Below, in pieces: positions 25,535 through 36,828 of a DNA stretch of 64,000 nt. Below the pieces are notes generated by a model. The model had not been told where the DNA came from, made no database searches, and saw nothing but the letters and a program-made list of their open reading frames with translations. This DNA comes from Xanthomonas nasturtii (GTDB taxonomy: Bacteria > Pseudomonadota > Gammaproteobacteria > Xanthomonadales > Xanthomonadaceae): contig NZ_LYMI01000012.1 in assembly GCF_001660815.1 (NCBI RefSeq), positions 1 to 64,000 on the forward strand. The letters are read 5' to 3'. The position numbers and the translations under genes were made by a program. Numbering within the stretch: the first letter of the stretch is position 1; the number at the start of each line of letters is the position of its first letter.

Positions 25535-26773
25535 TCACTCCTCGCGCTTTAAACTGCGCGCGGCGGCAATGGCCGCAATGCGCGCCTTTGCCAATGCTTC
25601 ACCGATCTGCGGGCCTTGCAGGCCATTGGCTGCCAGGTCGCGCGCGTTGATTGCCAGGGCAGCGGCGTGCAGTCGCTTGAGTTCTTCGCCTTGTGGGTAC
25701 GCGTCATCTTCGCTACCCAGGCGGCCACGCTTGTCGGCTTCGCATACCAATGCCAGCTGCGCGATGCGCTCGGGGCGGCGGAAGCCATCGCAGCGCACCA
25801 GTAGCTCGTGCACGGTGCGGTCGCGCAGTTCGGCCAGGCGATGCACGTTCAAGTGTTCGCGGCAGGCGGTGACGGCAAGCTGGCGGTAATCCTGCGGCAC
25901 CTTGAGGCGTTCGCACAGCGTCTGCAGCGGAGCGACGCCGCGTTGTTCGTGCATGACGTGGCGCGGCCATTCCTCCGGCGGTGTGAATGCCTTGCCCAGA
26001 TCGTGAGTAAGTGCAGCAAAGCCGACCAACGCATCGCCTGGCGCCAGCTGCGCGGTCATGTCGCTGACCATTTCCTGGTGGATGCCGGTATCCACTTCCG
26101 GATGGAACTCGGCGCGCTGCGGCACGCCATACAGCGCATCGAGCTCGGGCAGGATGACGCGTAGCGCATCGGTCGCGTGCAAGGTGCGCAGGAATGCCGA
26201 TGGCTGCGCGCAGGTCAATGCGCGACGCAGCTCCTGCCACACGCGCTCGGGCACCAGGCTGTCCAGCTCACCGCTGGCTGCCATTTCCCGCATCAGTGAC
26301 GCAGTCTCCGGCGCGATGGCAAAGCCCAGCGGCGCCAGCCGCGCCATGAAGCGCGCAGCACGCAACACGCGCACGGGATCTTCGACAAATGCCGGGCCAA
26401 CATGCCGCAGGACGCGCGCCTCCAGGTCGCGTGCGCCGTTGTACGGGTCGAACAGCTCGCCCGTGTCCTCGTCGCGCGCGATCGCATTGATGGTGAAATC
26501 GCGGCGCAGCAGATCTTCTTCCAGCGTCACCGACGGATCGGCATCCACCACGAAGCCGCGATAGCCGCGGCCGGACTTGCGCTCGGTGCGCGCCAGTGCG
26601 TATTCCTCGCCGCTGCGCGGATGCAAAAACACCGGGAAATCCTTGCCAACCGGTTTGAAGCCCTGCGCTTCCATCTGCGCCTGATCGGCACCCACCACCA
26701 CCCAGTCGCGGTCGCCAGCCGGCTGGCCAAGCAATGCATCGCGGACTGCGCCGCCAACGAGATAGATCTTCAT
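25535..26773 (-). CDS. cca: CCA-adding tRNA nucleotidyltransferase
   Basis: 412 residues from the ATG at 26773. The enzyme adds or repairs the 3' CCA of tRNAs. The N-terminal class II nucleotidyltransferase motifs are [45 protein letters not shown] and the nucleotide-selecting [18 protein letters not shown]-terminal HD domain is present ([12 protein letters not shown] and HE-x-RGV), so it is the bifunctional gammaproteobacterial type with phosphatase/phosphodiesterase capacity. The length is normal. The longer frame from 26860 adds residues with no conservation. Confidence 0.95.
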   Translation of the reverse strand: MKIYLVGGAVRDALLGQPAGDRDWVVVGADQAQMEAQGFKPVGKDFPVFLHPRSGEEYALARTERKSGRGYRGFVVDADPSVTLEEDLLRRDFTINAIARDEDTGELFDPYNGARDLEARVLRHVGPAFVEDPVRVLRAARFMARLAPLGFAIAPETASLMREMAASGELDSLVPERVWQELRRALTCAQPSAFLRTLHATDALRVILPELDALYGVPQRAEFHPEVDTGIHQEMVSDMTAQLAPGDALVGFAALTHDLGKAFTPPEEWPRHVMHEQRGVAPLQTLCERLKVPQDYRQLAVTACREHLNVHRLAELRDRTVHELLVRCDGFRRPERIAQLALVCEADKRGRLGSEDDAYPQGEELKRLHAAALAINARDLAANGLQGPQIGEALAKARIAAIAAARSLKREE

Positions 26774-26950
26774 GCGCACATGATGCCCGATGCGGTGTAC
26801 GCGTCGAAACACTACGCGGCCGTTGCTGTCGGACGTTTGGCCGGGCTTTGCGGTGGCCAAGTCATTGCGTCAGCAAATCTTGATCGCTTAGAGAGGGTTG
26901 GACGGAATCGATGGATCAGTTGTAGCACTCTAGAGCTGCAGGTCTTCGCA

Positions 26951-27185
26951 GTTGCTGCAGGGCCCTTGCCCGCCCACCATCGCGGCACACGCTGCAAGTA
27001 CCTCCATGTAGCTCCTTGGCGGCATCCATGCCGCCAAGGGTCCCGCGACGGTGCGCGGGCAAGGACCAGGCGAGATGGTCGGTGGGCAAGTTTTCAACAC
27101 AGCAACCAGCGACCACAAAACCGTGCGAAGCAGTGTCCTCGTCCTTCAATAAAGCCACCAGAACAGTGTCTGGCGAGCGCGCCGC
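26951..27185. repeat. Nested-palindrome intergenic repeat, copy 1
   Basis: The outer arm CCTTGCCCGCCCACCATCGC starts at 26964 and pairs imperfectly with the stretch ending GCGGGCAAGG at 27064. Inside lies a 12-bp perfect hairpin at 27014-27039 (CCTTGGCGGCAT / ATGCCGCCAAGG). A tail at 27090-27185 (TTCAATAAAG...GTCTGG) is shared with the copy at 32940-33000. It fills the gap between cca and slt; no gene is seen in the remaining bases. Confidence 0.8.
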
Positions 27186-27229
27186 GCGCACCACCGAATC
27201 AGCAAGTGATGCAGGTCGATTAACTCGAC

Positions 27230-29203
27230 TCAATCCTGCGCCGCGTTGTTCGCCGCCTGGCCCGGCGTGCACACCGGCTTGAGGCGCTTGTCCACCAGCT
27301 TGCCCATCAGTCGGTCGCTCAGCGGCAGCATGTCGCCGTTGAGGCGCCAGTCGTAGATCACGCTGAAGGCCAGCACGCGCGCAACGTATTCGCGGGTTTC
27401 CTTGTAGCTGATGGTCTCGATCCAGAAGTCCGGCTCAAAGCCCGGGCGCTGCGATTGCCAGCGCCCGGTCGGGCCGGGCCCCGCGTTGTAGGCGGCGATG
27501 GTGAGGTAGGGCAGTCCATAAGTGTTGAGCAACTGACGCAGATACGCCGTGCCGATGGCGATGTTGGTATCCGGCTCGTACAGGCTGGTGGCGCCCGCAT
27601 AGCCGGGCAGGGCAATGCCCTTGGCGACGGCAGCGCCGGTGCCGGGCAACACCTGCATCAGTCCCATTGCGTTGGCCGGCGAACGCGCGCGCGGATTGAA
27701 GATGCTTTCGGCACGGATTTCCGCGGCCACCCAGGCCGGGTCGATCGCATTCCTGGCGGCTTCGCGGCGAATGCTGTCGTCGTGATGCAACGGGAAGCGC
27801 AGCGCGTACAGGCGTTGTTCGTCCGGCTGCTTGCCAAGCGCGAACACCGCGCGGTCGAACCAACCGTTGTCGCTTGCCACTTCCACTGCCAGGCGGCGTT
27901 GGGTGTCGTCGAAACGGGTGGCGGCATCGTTCCATTCGGCCACTGCCCAGCCGGGGCGGTCGATCTGGAACAAGGCGATGGCGCGGATCAAGGCCGGGTC
28001 GCGTGCGACGGCCGCCTTGGCCTGCGGGCTGTCCTTGGGCTCCCACGGACACAGCCGGTACGGCTGCTGCAGGCGGTCGGCGGCCAGGAAGCCGTGGAAG
28101 GTCGGCGATTGCGCGGCTGTGCGATACAGCGGCTGTGCGGCCGCGGCAGCGCCGGTCTTTTCGGCGAGGCGCGCTTCGAAATACTGCCAGCGCGAATCGC
28201 TGCGCTGGGCTGCCGGCATCTTGCGAATGGCAGCCAATGCCGCCGGCCAGTCGCCACGCGACATCGCCTCGCGCGCGCGCCATTCGTGCAGGCGTTCGTC
28301 GTAGGACGCATCCGGCACGGCGTTGAGCCGGCGCGCCGAATCCGGCAGATACGAGGCCACCGTCCACAGCGCGATCTGGTACAGCACCTGCCCGCGTTGC
28401 GCTTCGCTGAAGCCGAGCGCGCCGGCAAGCTGCGGTAGCTGCTGCTCGGCGGCGTCCGGGTCGCTCTTGGCCAGTTTGGCCAACCCGTCGACTGCAATGC
28501 GGCGGCTGCGCTCGGTCCTGGGCCAAGCCAGTGCACGTGGGTGGACCTTGTCGAGAAAGGCAGCGTAATCGGTGGCCAGCGCCAGATCGGCCGCCGGCAG
28601 GCCACGCGCGGCGGTGCGCATCACCGCAGGCAGCTGCGCATCGGCAGCGGCTTCCACGCGCTCCCACCGCAAGGCCGGCGTCAGCTCGCCGCGCGATTCC
28701 AGCCCGGCAACCACCGTATCGCAGGCATCGGGTAGCCCCTTGCCGGTGCGCCACAGCGTCAGCGCATCGCGGCTCCACTGCGCGTCCGCCTTACCGGTGC
28801 CCAGGCGCGCGCTCAGCTGTGCGCAGCGCAGGCCCACATTGTCGGTGGACTTCCAGTTGGCCAGCAGCGTGTTCCAGTCCTGCCGGCGTGCCACCGCCGG
28901 CAACCAGGTGCTGCGGAAGCTTTCGGCCACCGGCTGGCCCGCATAGCGCTGCAAAAATGCTTGTGCCTGCGCATTGGAGACGTTGTCGATATTGCGCTTG
29001 AGCGTGGCAAATTCCAGCCAGCCGTAGAGCGGGTGGCGGCTCAATGCGCCGAGCTGACCGGCATCGGCCTGGCCGCGCTCTGCGGCTGCGATGGCATCGC
29101 GCACGGCGGTCAATTGCGGGTCGAGGGTTTGCGCATGCAGCGCGGTGCTGCCAAGGCACAGCAGGCCGATGAAAACAGTGGCAAGGCGGGGGGCATAAGT
29201 CAT
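27230..29203 (-). CDS. slt: Soluble lytic murein transglycosylase
   Basis: 657 residues from the ATG at 29203; the signal peptide ends near STALHAQ. A long alpha-superhelical U and L domain occupies residues about 25-470. The C-terminal catalytic domain has the family 1 lytic transglycosylase motifs: [20 protein letters not shown] with catalytic Glu at about 499, then [19 protein letters not shown] and [19 protein letters not shown]. It cleaves peptidoglycan with 1,6-anhydro product formation in the periplasm. Length and domain order match Slt70. The frame is open upstream to 30052 but that extension is not conserved. Confidence 0.94.
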   Translation of the reverse strand: MTYAPRLATVFIGLLCLGSTALHAQTLDPQLTAVRDAIAAAERGQADAGQLGALSRHPLYGWLEFATLKRNIDNVSNAQAQAFLQRYAGQPVAESFRSTWLPAVARRQDWNTLLANWKSTDNVGLRCAQLSARLGTGKADAQWSRDALTLWRTGKGLPDACDTVVAGLESRGELTPALRWERVEAAADAQLPAVMRTAARGLPAADLALATDYAAFLDKVHPRALAWPRTERSRRIAVDGLAKLAKSDPDAAEQQLPQLAGALGFSEAQRGQVLYQIALWTVASYLPDSARRLNAVPDASYDERLHEWRAREAMSRGDWPAALAAIRKMPAAQRSDSRWQYFEARLAEKTGAAAAAQPLYRTAAQSPTFHGFLAADRLQQPYRLCPWEPKDSPQAKAAVARDPALIRAIALFQIDRPGWAVAEWNDAATRFDDTQRRLAVEVASDNGWFDRAVFALGKQPDEQRLYALRFPLHHDDSIRREAARNAIDPAWVAAEIRAESIFNPRARSPANAMGLMQVLPGTGAAVAKGIALPGYAGATSLYEPDTNIAIGTAYLRQLLNTYGLPYLTIAAYNAGPGPTGRWQSQRPGFEPDFWIETISYKETREYVARVLAFSVIYDWRLNGDMLPLSDRLMGKLVDKRLKPVCTPGQAANNAAQD

Positions 29204-29462
29204 GCCGCGATGATACCGAAGCACGCCTGAGCGCCTGAGTGAATACGCAGCGTGGCGCTGACCACGCGGCGGCACGCACCTGCCAGCGCAGGAGCGCCAC
29301 GCCCGCATCCGCGCTTGCACGCCTGCAGCATTCACCGCTGCAGGCCGCAGCGTACTGCTGCATTGCCAGTTGCAGCGCGTTAATGTTTCGTTTAAAAGTT
29401 GGGACGGACCGCAGGGCACGGGGGCGTGCGGACACTTACCTATCCTTCTGGAGAGAGAAAGG

Positions 29463-32342
29463 ATGAAGCGTCTGATTGGCCCCACGCGGTCATGCCTGGC
29501 CGTGCAGTTGTCGTTGTGTCTGATTCCCACGCTCGCCTGGGCGCAGCAGCCCGAGGCCGCTCCGAGCACGCGCACGCTCGACAGCGTGCAGGTCACCGGT
29601 ACGCGCATCAAGACCGCCGAATTGCAGGGCCAGGTGCCGATCCAGACGCTTAACCGCGCCGACATCGAACGCACCGGGCTGACCTCCATCGGCGAAGTGC
29701 TGCAGGAACTCACTGCATCGGGTTCGGCACTCAATGCCAAGTTCAATTCGTCCGGCAACTTCGGTTTCCCGCCCGATGGCGGCGGCGTGGGGGCGGGCTC
29801 GGCGCAGGTGGATCTGCGCCATCTCGGTTCCAAGCGCGTGCTGGTATTGGTGGATGGCATCCGTTGGGTCAATGAATCCTCGGCGTCCGGCGTGGGTTCC
29901 TCGACCGATCTCAACACCATTCCGCTGGCGATCGTCGAGCGCATCGAAGTGCTCGAAGACGGCGCTTCATCGCTGTACGGTTCGGATGCGATCGCCGGTG
30001 TGGTCAACATCATCACCCGTCGCAGCTTCGACGGTGCGCAGGTCACGCTCAACTACGGGCAGTACGGCAAGGGCGATGGCGCCAACCAGGGCATGGACCT
30101 GGCCTGGGGCACCAGTGGCGAGAATTTCAGCCTGTTTCTCGGTGCCAGCTACGTCAAACAGGATCCGATCTATGCGCGCGACCGTGCGCAGGCGCGCTTC
30201 CCGATTCCGGGCACCGGGCTGACCTTCGCCAGCTCGGCAACGCCGGATGGCCGCTTTCAATTCGTCGACCCCAACACCGGCGTGCGCCAGAACCTCACGC
30301 CCAACGCCGGCGTGGGTACACCGCAATACGATGGCAGCGGCGGATGTACGCGTAGCGACGACTATCACTGCTTCGGCACCGCAGACCGCTATAACTTCGC
30401 CGAGCAGAATCTGTTGCTGACGCCATCCGAGCGCAAGGGCGTGTTCGCGCAATTTCGCTACTACTTCAATGACGACGTGCAGTGGTACGTCAAGGCGTTG
30501 GGCAACCGGCGCGAATCGACCAACCAGGCCGCACCGGAGCCGATCTTTCTCGGCCCCGACGCCGGCACCGGCAACCCGTTGGCCGACAACATCGTCATTT
30601 CGGCGCTCAATCCGTTCAACCCGTTCGGCTTCGAGTTGAATTCGGCGACCAACCTGATCCAGATCGGCCGCCGCCCCGTGGAAGGCGGGGCGCGTCGCTT
30701 CGAGCAGCAGGTGGACACGCAATACTTCGGCACCGGCCTGGTCGGCACCTTCGAAGGTGCAGGGCGGACGTGGTTCTGGGACGTCAACGGCATGTACAGC
30801 AAGAACAAGGCCGAACAGACCAACTACGGCAGCTACAACCTGTTCAACATCAATCTGGGGCTGGGCGACCCGGCGGCATGCGCGGCGGTGGCAGGTTGCG
30901 TGCCGCTGGATATCTTCAGCGGCGCCGGCAGCATCACGCCGGAGATGTTGCGCTGGATCCAGCCGGTGGTGCGCGACCGTAGCCAGAACGAATTGAGCCT
31001 GTTCACCGCCAACCTGAGCAGCGAGCTGTTCCAGCTGCCCGGCGGTGCGGTGTCGTTCGCCACCGGCTACGAATACCGCAAGTACGAAGGCTCGTATCAA
31101 CCCGATCCGCTCACCGTGGCCGGGCGCTACAACGGCGTGCCGTCGTTGCCTACCTCGGGCAGTTACGACGTCAACGAGGCCTATCTCGAACTCAATATTC
31201 CGATCTTCGCCAACTCGGCCCTGGGCGACAAACTCGATCTGAATATCGCCGGGCGTTATTCGGATTATTCCACCTTCGGTGGCGAGTTCACGCCGAAGTA
31301 CGGCCTGCGTTGGCAGGTCACCGATGAGTTCGTGTTGCGCACCAGCTATGCGGAAGGCTTCCGTGCGCCGACCATCGGCGAGTTGTTCGGTTCGGCGGCG
31401 CGTGCGGACCTGCAGTTGTCGGACCCATGCTCGATCGGCCTGGGCGGCACCGCACCGCGTGGTAGCGCGGCCAACTGTGCAGCGCTCGGCGTGCCTGGCG
31501 GTTATCAGCAGGCCAACCAGCAGATCTCGGTCACCACGGGCGGCAACGAGCAGCTGGACCCGGAACGTTCGCGGAGTTTCAGCGCGGGGTTCGTGTTCAG
31601 CCCGGGCTTTGCGAGCAACGCAAGCTGGTCCGATCGCCTCGATCTGGAGGTGACGTTCTACCGTCATCATGTGGACGGTGCGATCCAGGCGATCAATGCG
31701 CAGACGCAGCTGGATCTGTGCGTGGATACGCTGGATGCGTTGTACTGCAACGGGATCGGGCGGGCATCCACCGGCGGCATCAACGCCTTCAACAATCGGT
31801 TGACCAATCTGGGCTCGATCAAGACCGACGGGTGGGACGTGGATCTGTTCTGGACCTTGCCGGAAACCGCGTTCGGGCGTTTCAAGCTGTCGTGGCAGAA
31901 CACCTTGGTGGGCCGGTACGAGGCGCTGGGCGCAGCAGGTCAGCGGCAGCCGCAGGGGCCGGGTATCGAGGTGGTCGACAGCGCGATTCCGGAGTGGACC
32001 AGCAACGCGGTACTGGACTGGTCGCTGGGCAACTGGACGGCATCGTGGACCGCGCGGCACATCTCCAGACTCACCGAGCAATGCGGTGACGCGGTGGAGT
32101 TTGCGGTGTGTTCTGATCCATCAGTGGGCACCAACCGGCTGGATGCGATCACCTACCACGATGCGCAAGTGGGTTATCGGGTCGATTGGCTCAAGGGACT
32201 GCAACTCACGGCCGGCTTGAACAACGTGTTCGACAAGGATCCGCCGATCTGCCTGTCGTGCTCCCTCAATGGCTACGACGCGTCCACCTACGACATCCCC
32301 GGTGGACGGTTCTGGTATGCGCGTGTGGATTTGAAGTTTTAG
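29463..32342 (+). CDS. TonB-dependent outer-membrane receptor
   Basis: 959 residues from the ATG at 29463, preceded by a strong purine-rich site (GGAGAGAGAAAGG). The signal peptide ends at LAWAQ. The plug begins at [19 protein letters not shown] and shows [40 protein letters not shown] and [16 protein letters not shown], the plug-end motif. The barrel ends in [13 protein letters not shown]. Several extracellular-loop cysteine pairs (DPCSIG...[14 protein letters not shown]) are visible. The substrate is unknown; no transport or regulator gene is adjacent. Just upstream (29380-29400) is AT-rich DNA suitable for a promoter. Confidence 0.92.
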   Translation: MKRLIGPTRSCLAVQLSLCLIPTLAWAQQPEAAPSTRTLDSVQVTGTRIKTAELQGQVPIQTLNRADIERTGLTSIGEVLQELTASGSALNAKFNSSGNFGFPPDGGGVGAGSAQVDLRHLGSKRVLVLVDGIRWVNESSASGVGSSTDLNTIPLAIVERIEVLEDGASSLYGSDAIAGVVNIITRRSFDGAQVTLNYGQYGKGDGANQGMDLAWGTSGENFSLFLGASYVKQDPIYARDRAQARFPIPGTGLTFASSATPDGRFQFVDPNTGVRQNLTPNAGVGTPQYDGSGGCTRSDDYHCFGTADRYNFAEQNLLLTPSERKGVFAQFRYYFNDDVQWYVKALGNRRESTNQAAPEPIFLGPDAGTGNPLADNIVISALNPFNPFGFELNSATNLIQIGRRPVEGGARRFEQQVDTQYFGTGLVGTFEGAGRTWFWDVNGMYSKNKAEQTNYGSYNLFNINLGLGDPAACAAVAGCVPLDIFSGAGSITPEMLRWIQPVVRDRSQNELSLFTANLSSELFQLPGGAVSFATGYEYRKYEGSYQPDPLTVAGRYNGVPSLPTSGSYDVNEAYLELNIPIFANSALGDKLDLNIAGRYSDYSTFGGEFTPKYGLRWQVTDEFVLRTSYAEGFRAPTIGELFGSAARADLQLSDPCSIGLGGTAPRGSAANCAALGVPGGYQQANQQISVTTGGNEQLDPERSRSFSAGFVFSPGFASNASWSDRLDLEVTFYRHHVDGAIQAINAQTQLDLCVDTLDALYCNGIGRASTGGINAFNNRLTNLGSIKTDGWDVDLFWTLPETAFGRFKLSWQNTLVGRYEALGAAGQRQPQGPGIEVVDSAIPEWTSNAVLDWSLGNWTASWTARHISRLTEQCGDAVEFAVCSDPSVGTNRLDAITYHDAQVGYRVDWLKGLQLTAGLNNVFDKDPPICLSCSLNGYDASTYDIPGGRFWYARVDLKF

Positions 32343-32410
32343 TCCGACAGCACAGGCGTAGCTGGCAGCTGCGGTGAATTGGCGCCGGTATTTGAGGTGT
32401 CACTTCACCG

Positions 32411-32540
32411 CAGGCCCTTGCCCGTCCACCATCGCGGGACACGCTGCAAGTACGTCCGTGTAGCTCCTTGGCGGCATCCATGCCGCCAAGGGTCCCGCGA
32501 CGGTGAGCGGGAAAGGACCAGTGGAGATGGTCGGTTTGCA
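32411..32540. repeat. Nested-palindrome intergenic repeat, copy 2
   Basis: The left outer arm is at 32413-32443, the inner perfect hairpin at 32466-32491 and the right outer arm at 32492-32519. It closely matches copy 1, including the GCTGCAAGTACGTCC spacer. The 773-bp gap 32343-33115 is almost wholly made of such copies and holds no convincing gene. Confidence 0.85.
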
Positions 32541-32646
32541 AGTTTGCAAGCAGGGCACGAAGGGTATTGTTGGAATGGCTGCGTGGCGTATCAGCTTCCC
32601 AATCAGGCCGAGCCCCCGTAGAGCCTTTAGGAAAACAACCGACTAA

Positions 32647-32755
32647 CTTTCTGGTGCGGTGTCCTCACCGATTGCCGGACCGTTGGCGGCATGGATGCCG
32701 CCAACGAGCCCCCATGGCGGGTTAACGGCGTGTCCCGCGAGCGGCGAGGTCGACG
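32647..32755. repeat. Nested-palindrome repeat, variant form, copy 3
   Basis: The inner perfect hairpin CGTTGGCGGCAT / ATGCCGCCAACG is at 32681-32706. Degenerate outer arms GTCCTCACCGATTGCC and GTCCCGCGAGCGGCGAGG flank it. It shares the core with the other copies but has different outer arms. Confidence 0.75.
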
Positions 32756-32763
32756 TCTTTGTG

Positions 32764-32886
32764 TTTGCCGCAGGGCCCTTGCCCGCCCACCATCGCAGGA
32801 CACGCCGTGAATCCGTCCCTGGAGGCTCTGGCGCGGCATCCATGCCGCTCAAGGTCCCGCGACGGTGGGCGGGCAAGGACCAGTGA
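32764..32886. repeat. Nested-palindrome intergenic repeat, copy 4
   Basis: The outer arms at 32778-32797 and 32860-32879 pair at 19 of 20 positions. The inner hairpin GCGGCAT / ATGCCGC is shorter (32833-32848). The flanks match copy 1. Confidence 0.85.
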
Positions 32887-32975
32887 AGCTGGTCGATGCG
32901 CAACGGTTTCAACAAGCGGCCAGCAAGCCGCGTTATGCGGTGTTCTCGTTCTTCAATAAAGGCACCAGCCAACTG

Positions 32976-33079
32976 TCTGGTGCGGTGCCCTCGCCGATTG
33001 CGGGACCGTTGGCGGCATGGATGCCGCCACCGAGCCCCCATGGACGGGTTAACGGCGTGTCCCGCGAGCGGTGAGGGCA
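32976..33079. repeat. Nested-palindrome repeat, variant form, copy 5
   Basis: Nearly identical to copy 3: GTCTGGTGCGGTGCCCTCG, then the core hairpin around 33009-33030, then AGCCCCCATGGACGGG and GTGTCCCGCGAGCGGTGAGG. A tail shared with copy 1 precedes it at 32940-32980. Confidence 0.8.
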
Positions 33080-33115
33080 CTGCGCACTCGACACACTAGA
33101 AGCTGATCGATTTTC

Positions 33116-36070
33116 TCAGATCTTCGCGCGCTGCTCGCGCAAACCGGTCAACTGCGTGGTCCAGTCGTTCAAGCGCGCACGTTCCTGTTCGACCACGGCG
33201 GCGGGGGCGTTCTGCACGAACGTGGCGCTGCCGAGTTTGCCGTTGCACTTGCCGATCTCGCCTTCCACACGCTTGATTTCCTTGTCCAGGCGCGTGCGCT
33301 CTGCGTCCATGTCGACCAGGCCTTCCAGCGGTACCAGCAGGGTGAGCTCGCCAACGATGGCAGTGGCTGCCGGCGGTGTGTCCTGGCCGGCGTCCAGCCA
33401 GTCGATGCTTTCCAGCTTGAGCAGGAACGACAGCTGCGAAGCGAAGCGGGCAACGCGCGGGCGGTCGTCGGCCGTGCCGGCTTGCAGCAGCAGGCGCACC
33501 TGTTTGGATGGCGGCACGTTCAACTCGCTGCGCACGCGGCGCAGCGCCGACACCATCGACTTCAACCATTCGACATCGGCTTCGGCAGTGGCATAGCCGC
33601 TGGTGTCCACATCGTCGGCCTGCGGAAACGCCTGCAGCGAAATCGTCTGCTCGGTGATCCCCAGGCGCGGCGCGACCTGCTGCCACAGTTCTTCGGTGAC
33701 GAACGGGGTGAGCGGGTGCAGCAGGCGCAGCAACGATTCCAACACATACAGCAGGGTGTGGCGGGTGCTGGCGGCCGCGTCGGCGTCCTGGTTGTTGAGC
33801 GCCGGCTTGGCCAACTCCACGAACCAGTCGCAGAACGCGTTCCAGGCGAATTCGTACAGCGACTGCGCCAGCAGGTCGAAGCGGTAGTTGGCGTAATGCG
33901 CATGCGTTTCTGCAGTGACCTTGTCCAGGCGCGCCAGGATCCACTTCTCCGCTTCGGTACGCGGCTGCGGCACGCCGTTGAAGCGTGCGCCCTCGGTGTT
34001 CATCAGCACAAAGCGCGTGGCATTCCACAGCTTGTTGCAGAAGTTCTTGTAGCCCTCGGCGCGGCCCAGGTCGAACTTGATGTCGCGGCCATGCGTGGCC
34101 AGCGCGGCGATGGTGAAGCGCAGCGCGTCGGCGCCGTGGGCGATGATGCCGTCCGGAAATTCCTTGCGCGTGGCTTTTTCGATCTTTTCGGCCATGCGCG
34201 GTTGCATCAAGCCATGCGTGCGCTTGGCAACCAACGCTTCAATGCTGATGCCGTCGATGATATCGAGCGGGTCGAGGACGTTGCCCTTGGATTTGGACAT
34301 CTTCTGGCCTTGCGCATCGCGAATCAGGCCGGTGATATAGACATCGCGGAACGGCACCTGGCCGGTGAAGCTGTCGGTGGCCATGATCATGCGCGCCACC
34401 CAGAAGAAGATGATATCGAAACCGGTGACCAGCACGCTGGAGGGCAGATAGCGCTCAAAGCCGCGCTCGGCCATCGCGTTCGCCTCCGGCCAGCCCAGTG
34501 TGGAGAACGGCCACAGCTGCGAGGAGAACCAGGTTTCCAGCACGTCTTCTTCCCGCCGCAACGGGTAGTTTTCTGCGAGACCATTTTTCTCGCGGACTTC
34601 TTCAATGGACCGGCCAACGAAGATGCGATGCTCTAAATCGTCGTACCACGCCGGGATTCGGTGGCCCCACCACAGCTGGCGGCTGATGCACCAATCCTGA
34701 ATGTTCTCCATCCAGTGGCGATAGGTGTTGATCCAGTTCGGCGGCACGAATTTGATCTGGCCGCTTTCGACCAGCTCCAGGCCGCGCTTGGCCAGCACGT
34801 CCATCTTCACGAACCATTGACTTGTGAGATAAGGCTCGATTACTTGACCGGTGCGGTCACCACGTGGCACTTGCAACTTGTGCGCTCTGGTTTCAACTAG
34901 CAGCCCTTGCTCTTCCAGTTCTGTTAGCACGAGCTTACGAGCTTCAAAACGATCCAACCCCTGAAATTTCAGTGGTATTTCATCGACGACTCCATCGGGT
35001 AAGAATTCTGCTCCGAGCGAAATCCGATTTTCTATCAACAAGCTGCCATCTTGTTGAACGGTATCGCCTTGGGGCTGCGCGCCATCTTGCCAGCGACTCC
35101 ACTTGATGCGGGCATCCTTAGTAAATATGTTGATCATCGGCAGCGAGTGCCGCACGCCTACCTGATAATCGTTGAAATCATGCGCAGGCGTGACCTTGAC
35201 CACGCCAGTGCCGAACGCGCGGTCCACGTAATCGTCGGTGATCACCGGCACTTGCCGGCCGGTGAGCGGCAGCACGATGCGTGCGCTGTGCAGGCTGGCA
35301 TAGCGCGCATCGTCCGGGTGCACCATCACCGCGGTGTCGCCCAGCATGGTTTCCGGGCGCGTGGTGGCCACCACCAGATAATCGCGGGTTTCGCGCAAGG
35401 TCTCCACGCCATCGGCATCGTGCTCGACGTGTTCGTAGGTCACGCCATCGGCCAGCGGATAGCGGATCGACCACAAAAAGCCGTCTTCTTCGACGTTTTC
35501 CACTTCCAGATCGGAAATGGCGGTCTTCAGCACCGGATCCCAATTGACCAGGCGTTGGCCGCGATAGATCAGGCCCTGCTCGTACCAGCGCACGAACGCT
35601 TCATTCACTGCCGCCGAGGGCTGCGGGTCCATGGTGAAGGTGCTGCGCGACCAATCGCTGGAGGTCCCCAAACGGCGCATCTGGCGCTCGATGGTGTCGC
35701 CGGATTCGGCCTTCCATTCCCACACCTTGGCGATGAAGCCTTCGCGCCCGAGCGAGTCGCGCGTTTCACCGTTGCCTTCCAGCGCCAGATTGCGCGACAC
35801 CACCATCTCGGTGGCGATGCCGGCGTGGTCGGTACCCACCTGCCACAGCGTGTCGTAGCCGCGCATGCGGTGATAGCGCACCAGCGCATCCATCAGCGTC
35901 TGCTGAAACGCATGGCCCATGTGCAGCGTGCCGGTGACATTGGGCGGCGGCAGCAACACGGTATACGGCTCGCCCTTGCCGGACGGCACGAAATAGCCAG
36001 CCGCCTCCCACTGCGCATACAGGCGCGATTCGAAGGAAGCGGGGTCGTAGCTGGAGGCGAGGGTGGTCAT
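33116..36070 (-). CDS. valS: Valyl-tRNA synthetase
   Basis: 984 residues from the ATG at 36070. The enzyme charges tRNA-Val and edits mischarged threonine. Class I motifs: HIGH-type HMGH within [16 protein letters not shown], and KMSKS in [17 protein letters not shown]. The CP1 editing domain contains [18 protein letters not shown]. The anticodon-binding region follows, and the C-terminal coiled coil typical of ValRS is clear ([20 protein letters not shown]). The length is normal. A patch at about 34810-35150 (and a shorter one near 34560-34640) has visibly lower G+C and different codon choice although the protein sequence is intact. The nearest downstream-strand gene is holC, upstream of it. 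Confidence 0.96.
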   Translation of the reverse strand: MTTLASSYDPASFESRLYAQWEAAGYFVPSGKGEPYTVLLPPPNVTGTLHMGHAFQQTLMDALVRYHRMRGYDTLWQVGTDHAGIATEMVVSRNLALEGNGETRDSLGREGFIAKVWEWKAESGDTIERQMRRLGTSSDWSRSTFTMDPQPSAAVNEAFVRWYEQGLIYRGQRLVNWDPVLKTAISDLEVENVEEDGFLWSIRYPLADGVTYEHVEHDADGVETLRETRDYLVVATTRPETMLGDTAVMVHPDDARYASLHSARIVLPLTGRQVPVITDDYVDRAFGTGVVKVTPAHDFNDYQVGVRHSLPMINIFTKDARIKWSRWQDGAQPQGDTVQQDGSLLIENRISLGAEFLPDGVVDEIPLKFQGLDRFEARKLVLTELEEQGLLVETRAHKLQVPRGDRTGQVIEPYLTSQWFVKMDVLAKRGLELVESGQIKFVPPNWINTYRHWMENIQDWCISRQLWWGHRIPAWYDDLEHRIFVGRSIEEVREKNGLAENYPLRREEDVLETWFSSQLWPFSTLGWPEANAMAERGFERYLPSSVLVTGFDIIFFWVARMIMATDSFTGQVPFRDVYITGLIRDAQGQKMSKSKGNVLDPLDIIDGISIEALVAKRTHGLMQPRMAEKIEKATRKEFPDGIIAHGADALRFTIAALATHGRDIKFDLGRAEGYKNFCNKLWNATRFVLMNTEGARFNGVPQPRTEAEKWILARLDKVTAETHAHYANYRFDLLAQSLYEFAWNAFCDWFVELAKPALNNQDADAAASTRHTLLYVLESLLRLLHPLTPFVTEELWQQVAPRLGITEQTISLQAFPQADDVDTSGYATAEADVEWLKSMVSALRRVRSELNVPPSKQVRLLLQAGTADDRPRVARFASQLSFLLKLESIDWLDAGQDTPPAATAIVGELTLLVPLEGLVDMDAERTRLDKEIKRVEGEIGKCNGKLGSATFVQNAPAAVVEQERARLNDWTTQLTGLREQRAKI

Positions 36071-36078
36071 AGTGTGGC

Positions 36079-36272
36079 TGGGATTCGTTGATTCGGGATT
36101 CGGGATTGGTTGCGTCATGGGGCCGGCGAGAGTCACTGGCAATCCACTCGTCAATGTCGGTGTTGGTGCTGCGAAGCGAAGATCGGCTGGCTTGGATTGG
36201 CCGTTGGATGCAGCCCAGGGAGAGGCAAACATCTGCTGTTACGAATCCCCAATCCCAACTCCCCAATCCCAG
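36079..36272. repeat. GGGATTC-arm hairpin element between holC and valS
   Basis: The left arm at 36079-36112 is made of degenerate GGGATTC/GGGATTG units. The right arm at 36241-36272 is made of the complementary AATCCCC units. They enclose about 130 bp and fill the whole gap between the two genes. Confidence 0.75.
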
Positions 36273-36278
36273 CCCCTC

Positions 36279-36704
36279 TCACATGTCGTACTTGGTCAGT
36301 TCCAGGCCCAGGGCCTTGTACTGCTTCCAGCGTTCGCGCAGCGGTTCGCGGGCGGCGGGGTCGGCCGGTACCACTTCCAGCACGCGGTCGCAGGCGCCCA
36401 GGTAGGGGTCGTCGCGCAGGTTGATCACCAGCGGGCGCGAGGGCGCGGCGAATTCGGGGGCGGCAATCAGCACCGGCGCCAGTTCGTCTTCCTCATCGGT
36501 GCCGGCGATCTGGTGCGGTACATAGGCCTCGTCGTCGAACGCCCACAACAGGTCGTCCAGCGCCTCGGCCTGTGCGGCATCGCGCGCCAGGATCAGCGTG
36601 GACAGGTTGGCATCGTTGGCCTTGCGCGCCAGCTCGCAGACCAGCCGCAGCGGTTCGTTGAGGAAGCGCGGTTTGGCGATCAGGTAGAAGTCGGCACGGG
36701 GCAT
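36279..36704 (-). CDS. holC: DNA polymerase III chi subunit
   Basis: 141 residues. HolC connects the clamp loader to single-strand DNA-binding protein. It starts with the family pattern ADFYLIAKPRFLNEPLRLVC, then ILARDAAQAEALDDLLWAFD and VPHQIAGTDEEDELAPVLI, and ends with CDRVLEVVPADPAAREPLRE and WKQYKALGLEL. It sits between valS and pepA on the same strand, the common pepA-holC-valS order in gammaproteobacteria. Hairpin elements separate it from both neighbours. Confidence 0.93.
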   Translation of the reverse strand: MPRADFYLIAKPRFLNEPLRLVCELARKANDANLSTLILARDAAQAEALDDLLWAFDDEAYVPHQIAGTDEEDELAPVLIAAPEFAAPSRPLVINLRDDPYLGACDRVLEVVPADPAAREPLRERWKQYKALGLELTKYDM

Positions 36705-36708
36705 CAGG

Positions 36709-36828
36709 GCAGGGAATCGGGAGAGGGGAATCGGGAATGGTCACGGCATCGCCGCGACCTCGAAGGTCGCGGCGATGACTGAGAGGAGAAGGGTTTCACA
36801 ATTCCCGATTCCCGATTCTCAATTCCCA
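36709..36828. repeat. GGGAATC-arm hairpin element between pepA and holC
   Basis: The left arm at 36709-36740 (GGGAATCGGGA units) and right arm at 36799-36828 (TTCCCGATTCCCGATT) enclose a perfect 14-bp hairpin, CATCGCCGCGACCT / AGGTCGCGGCGATG (36747-36777). The right arm overlaps the pepA stop codon. Confidence 0.8.

Noticed and set aside
32266-33080. Several short proteins (RRGTLGGMDAAKE-type sequences) between the third receptor and valS
   Set aside because: They are translations of the nested-palindrome repeats. The same peptides arise from every copy, so they are annotation artefacts.
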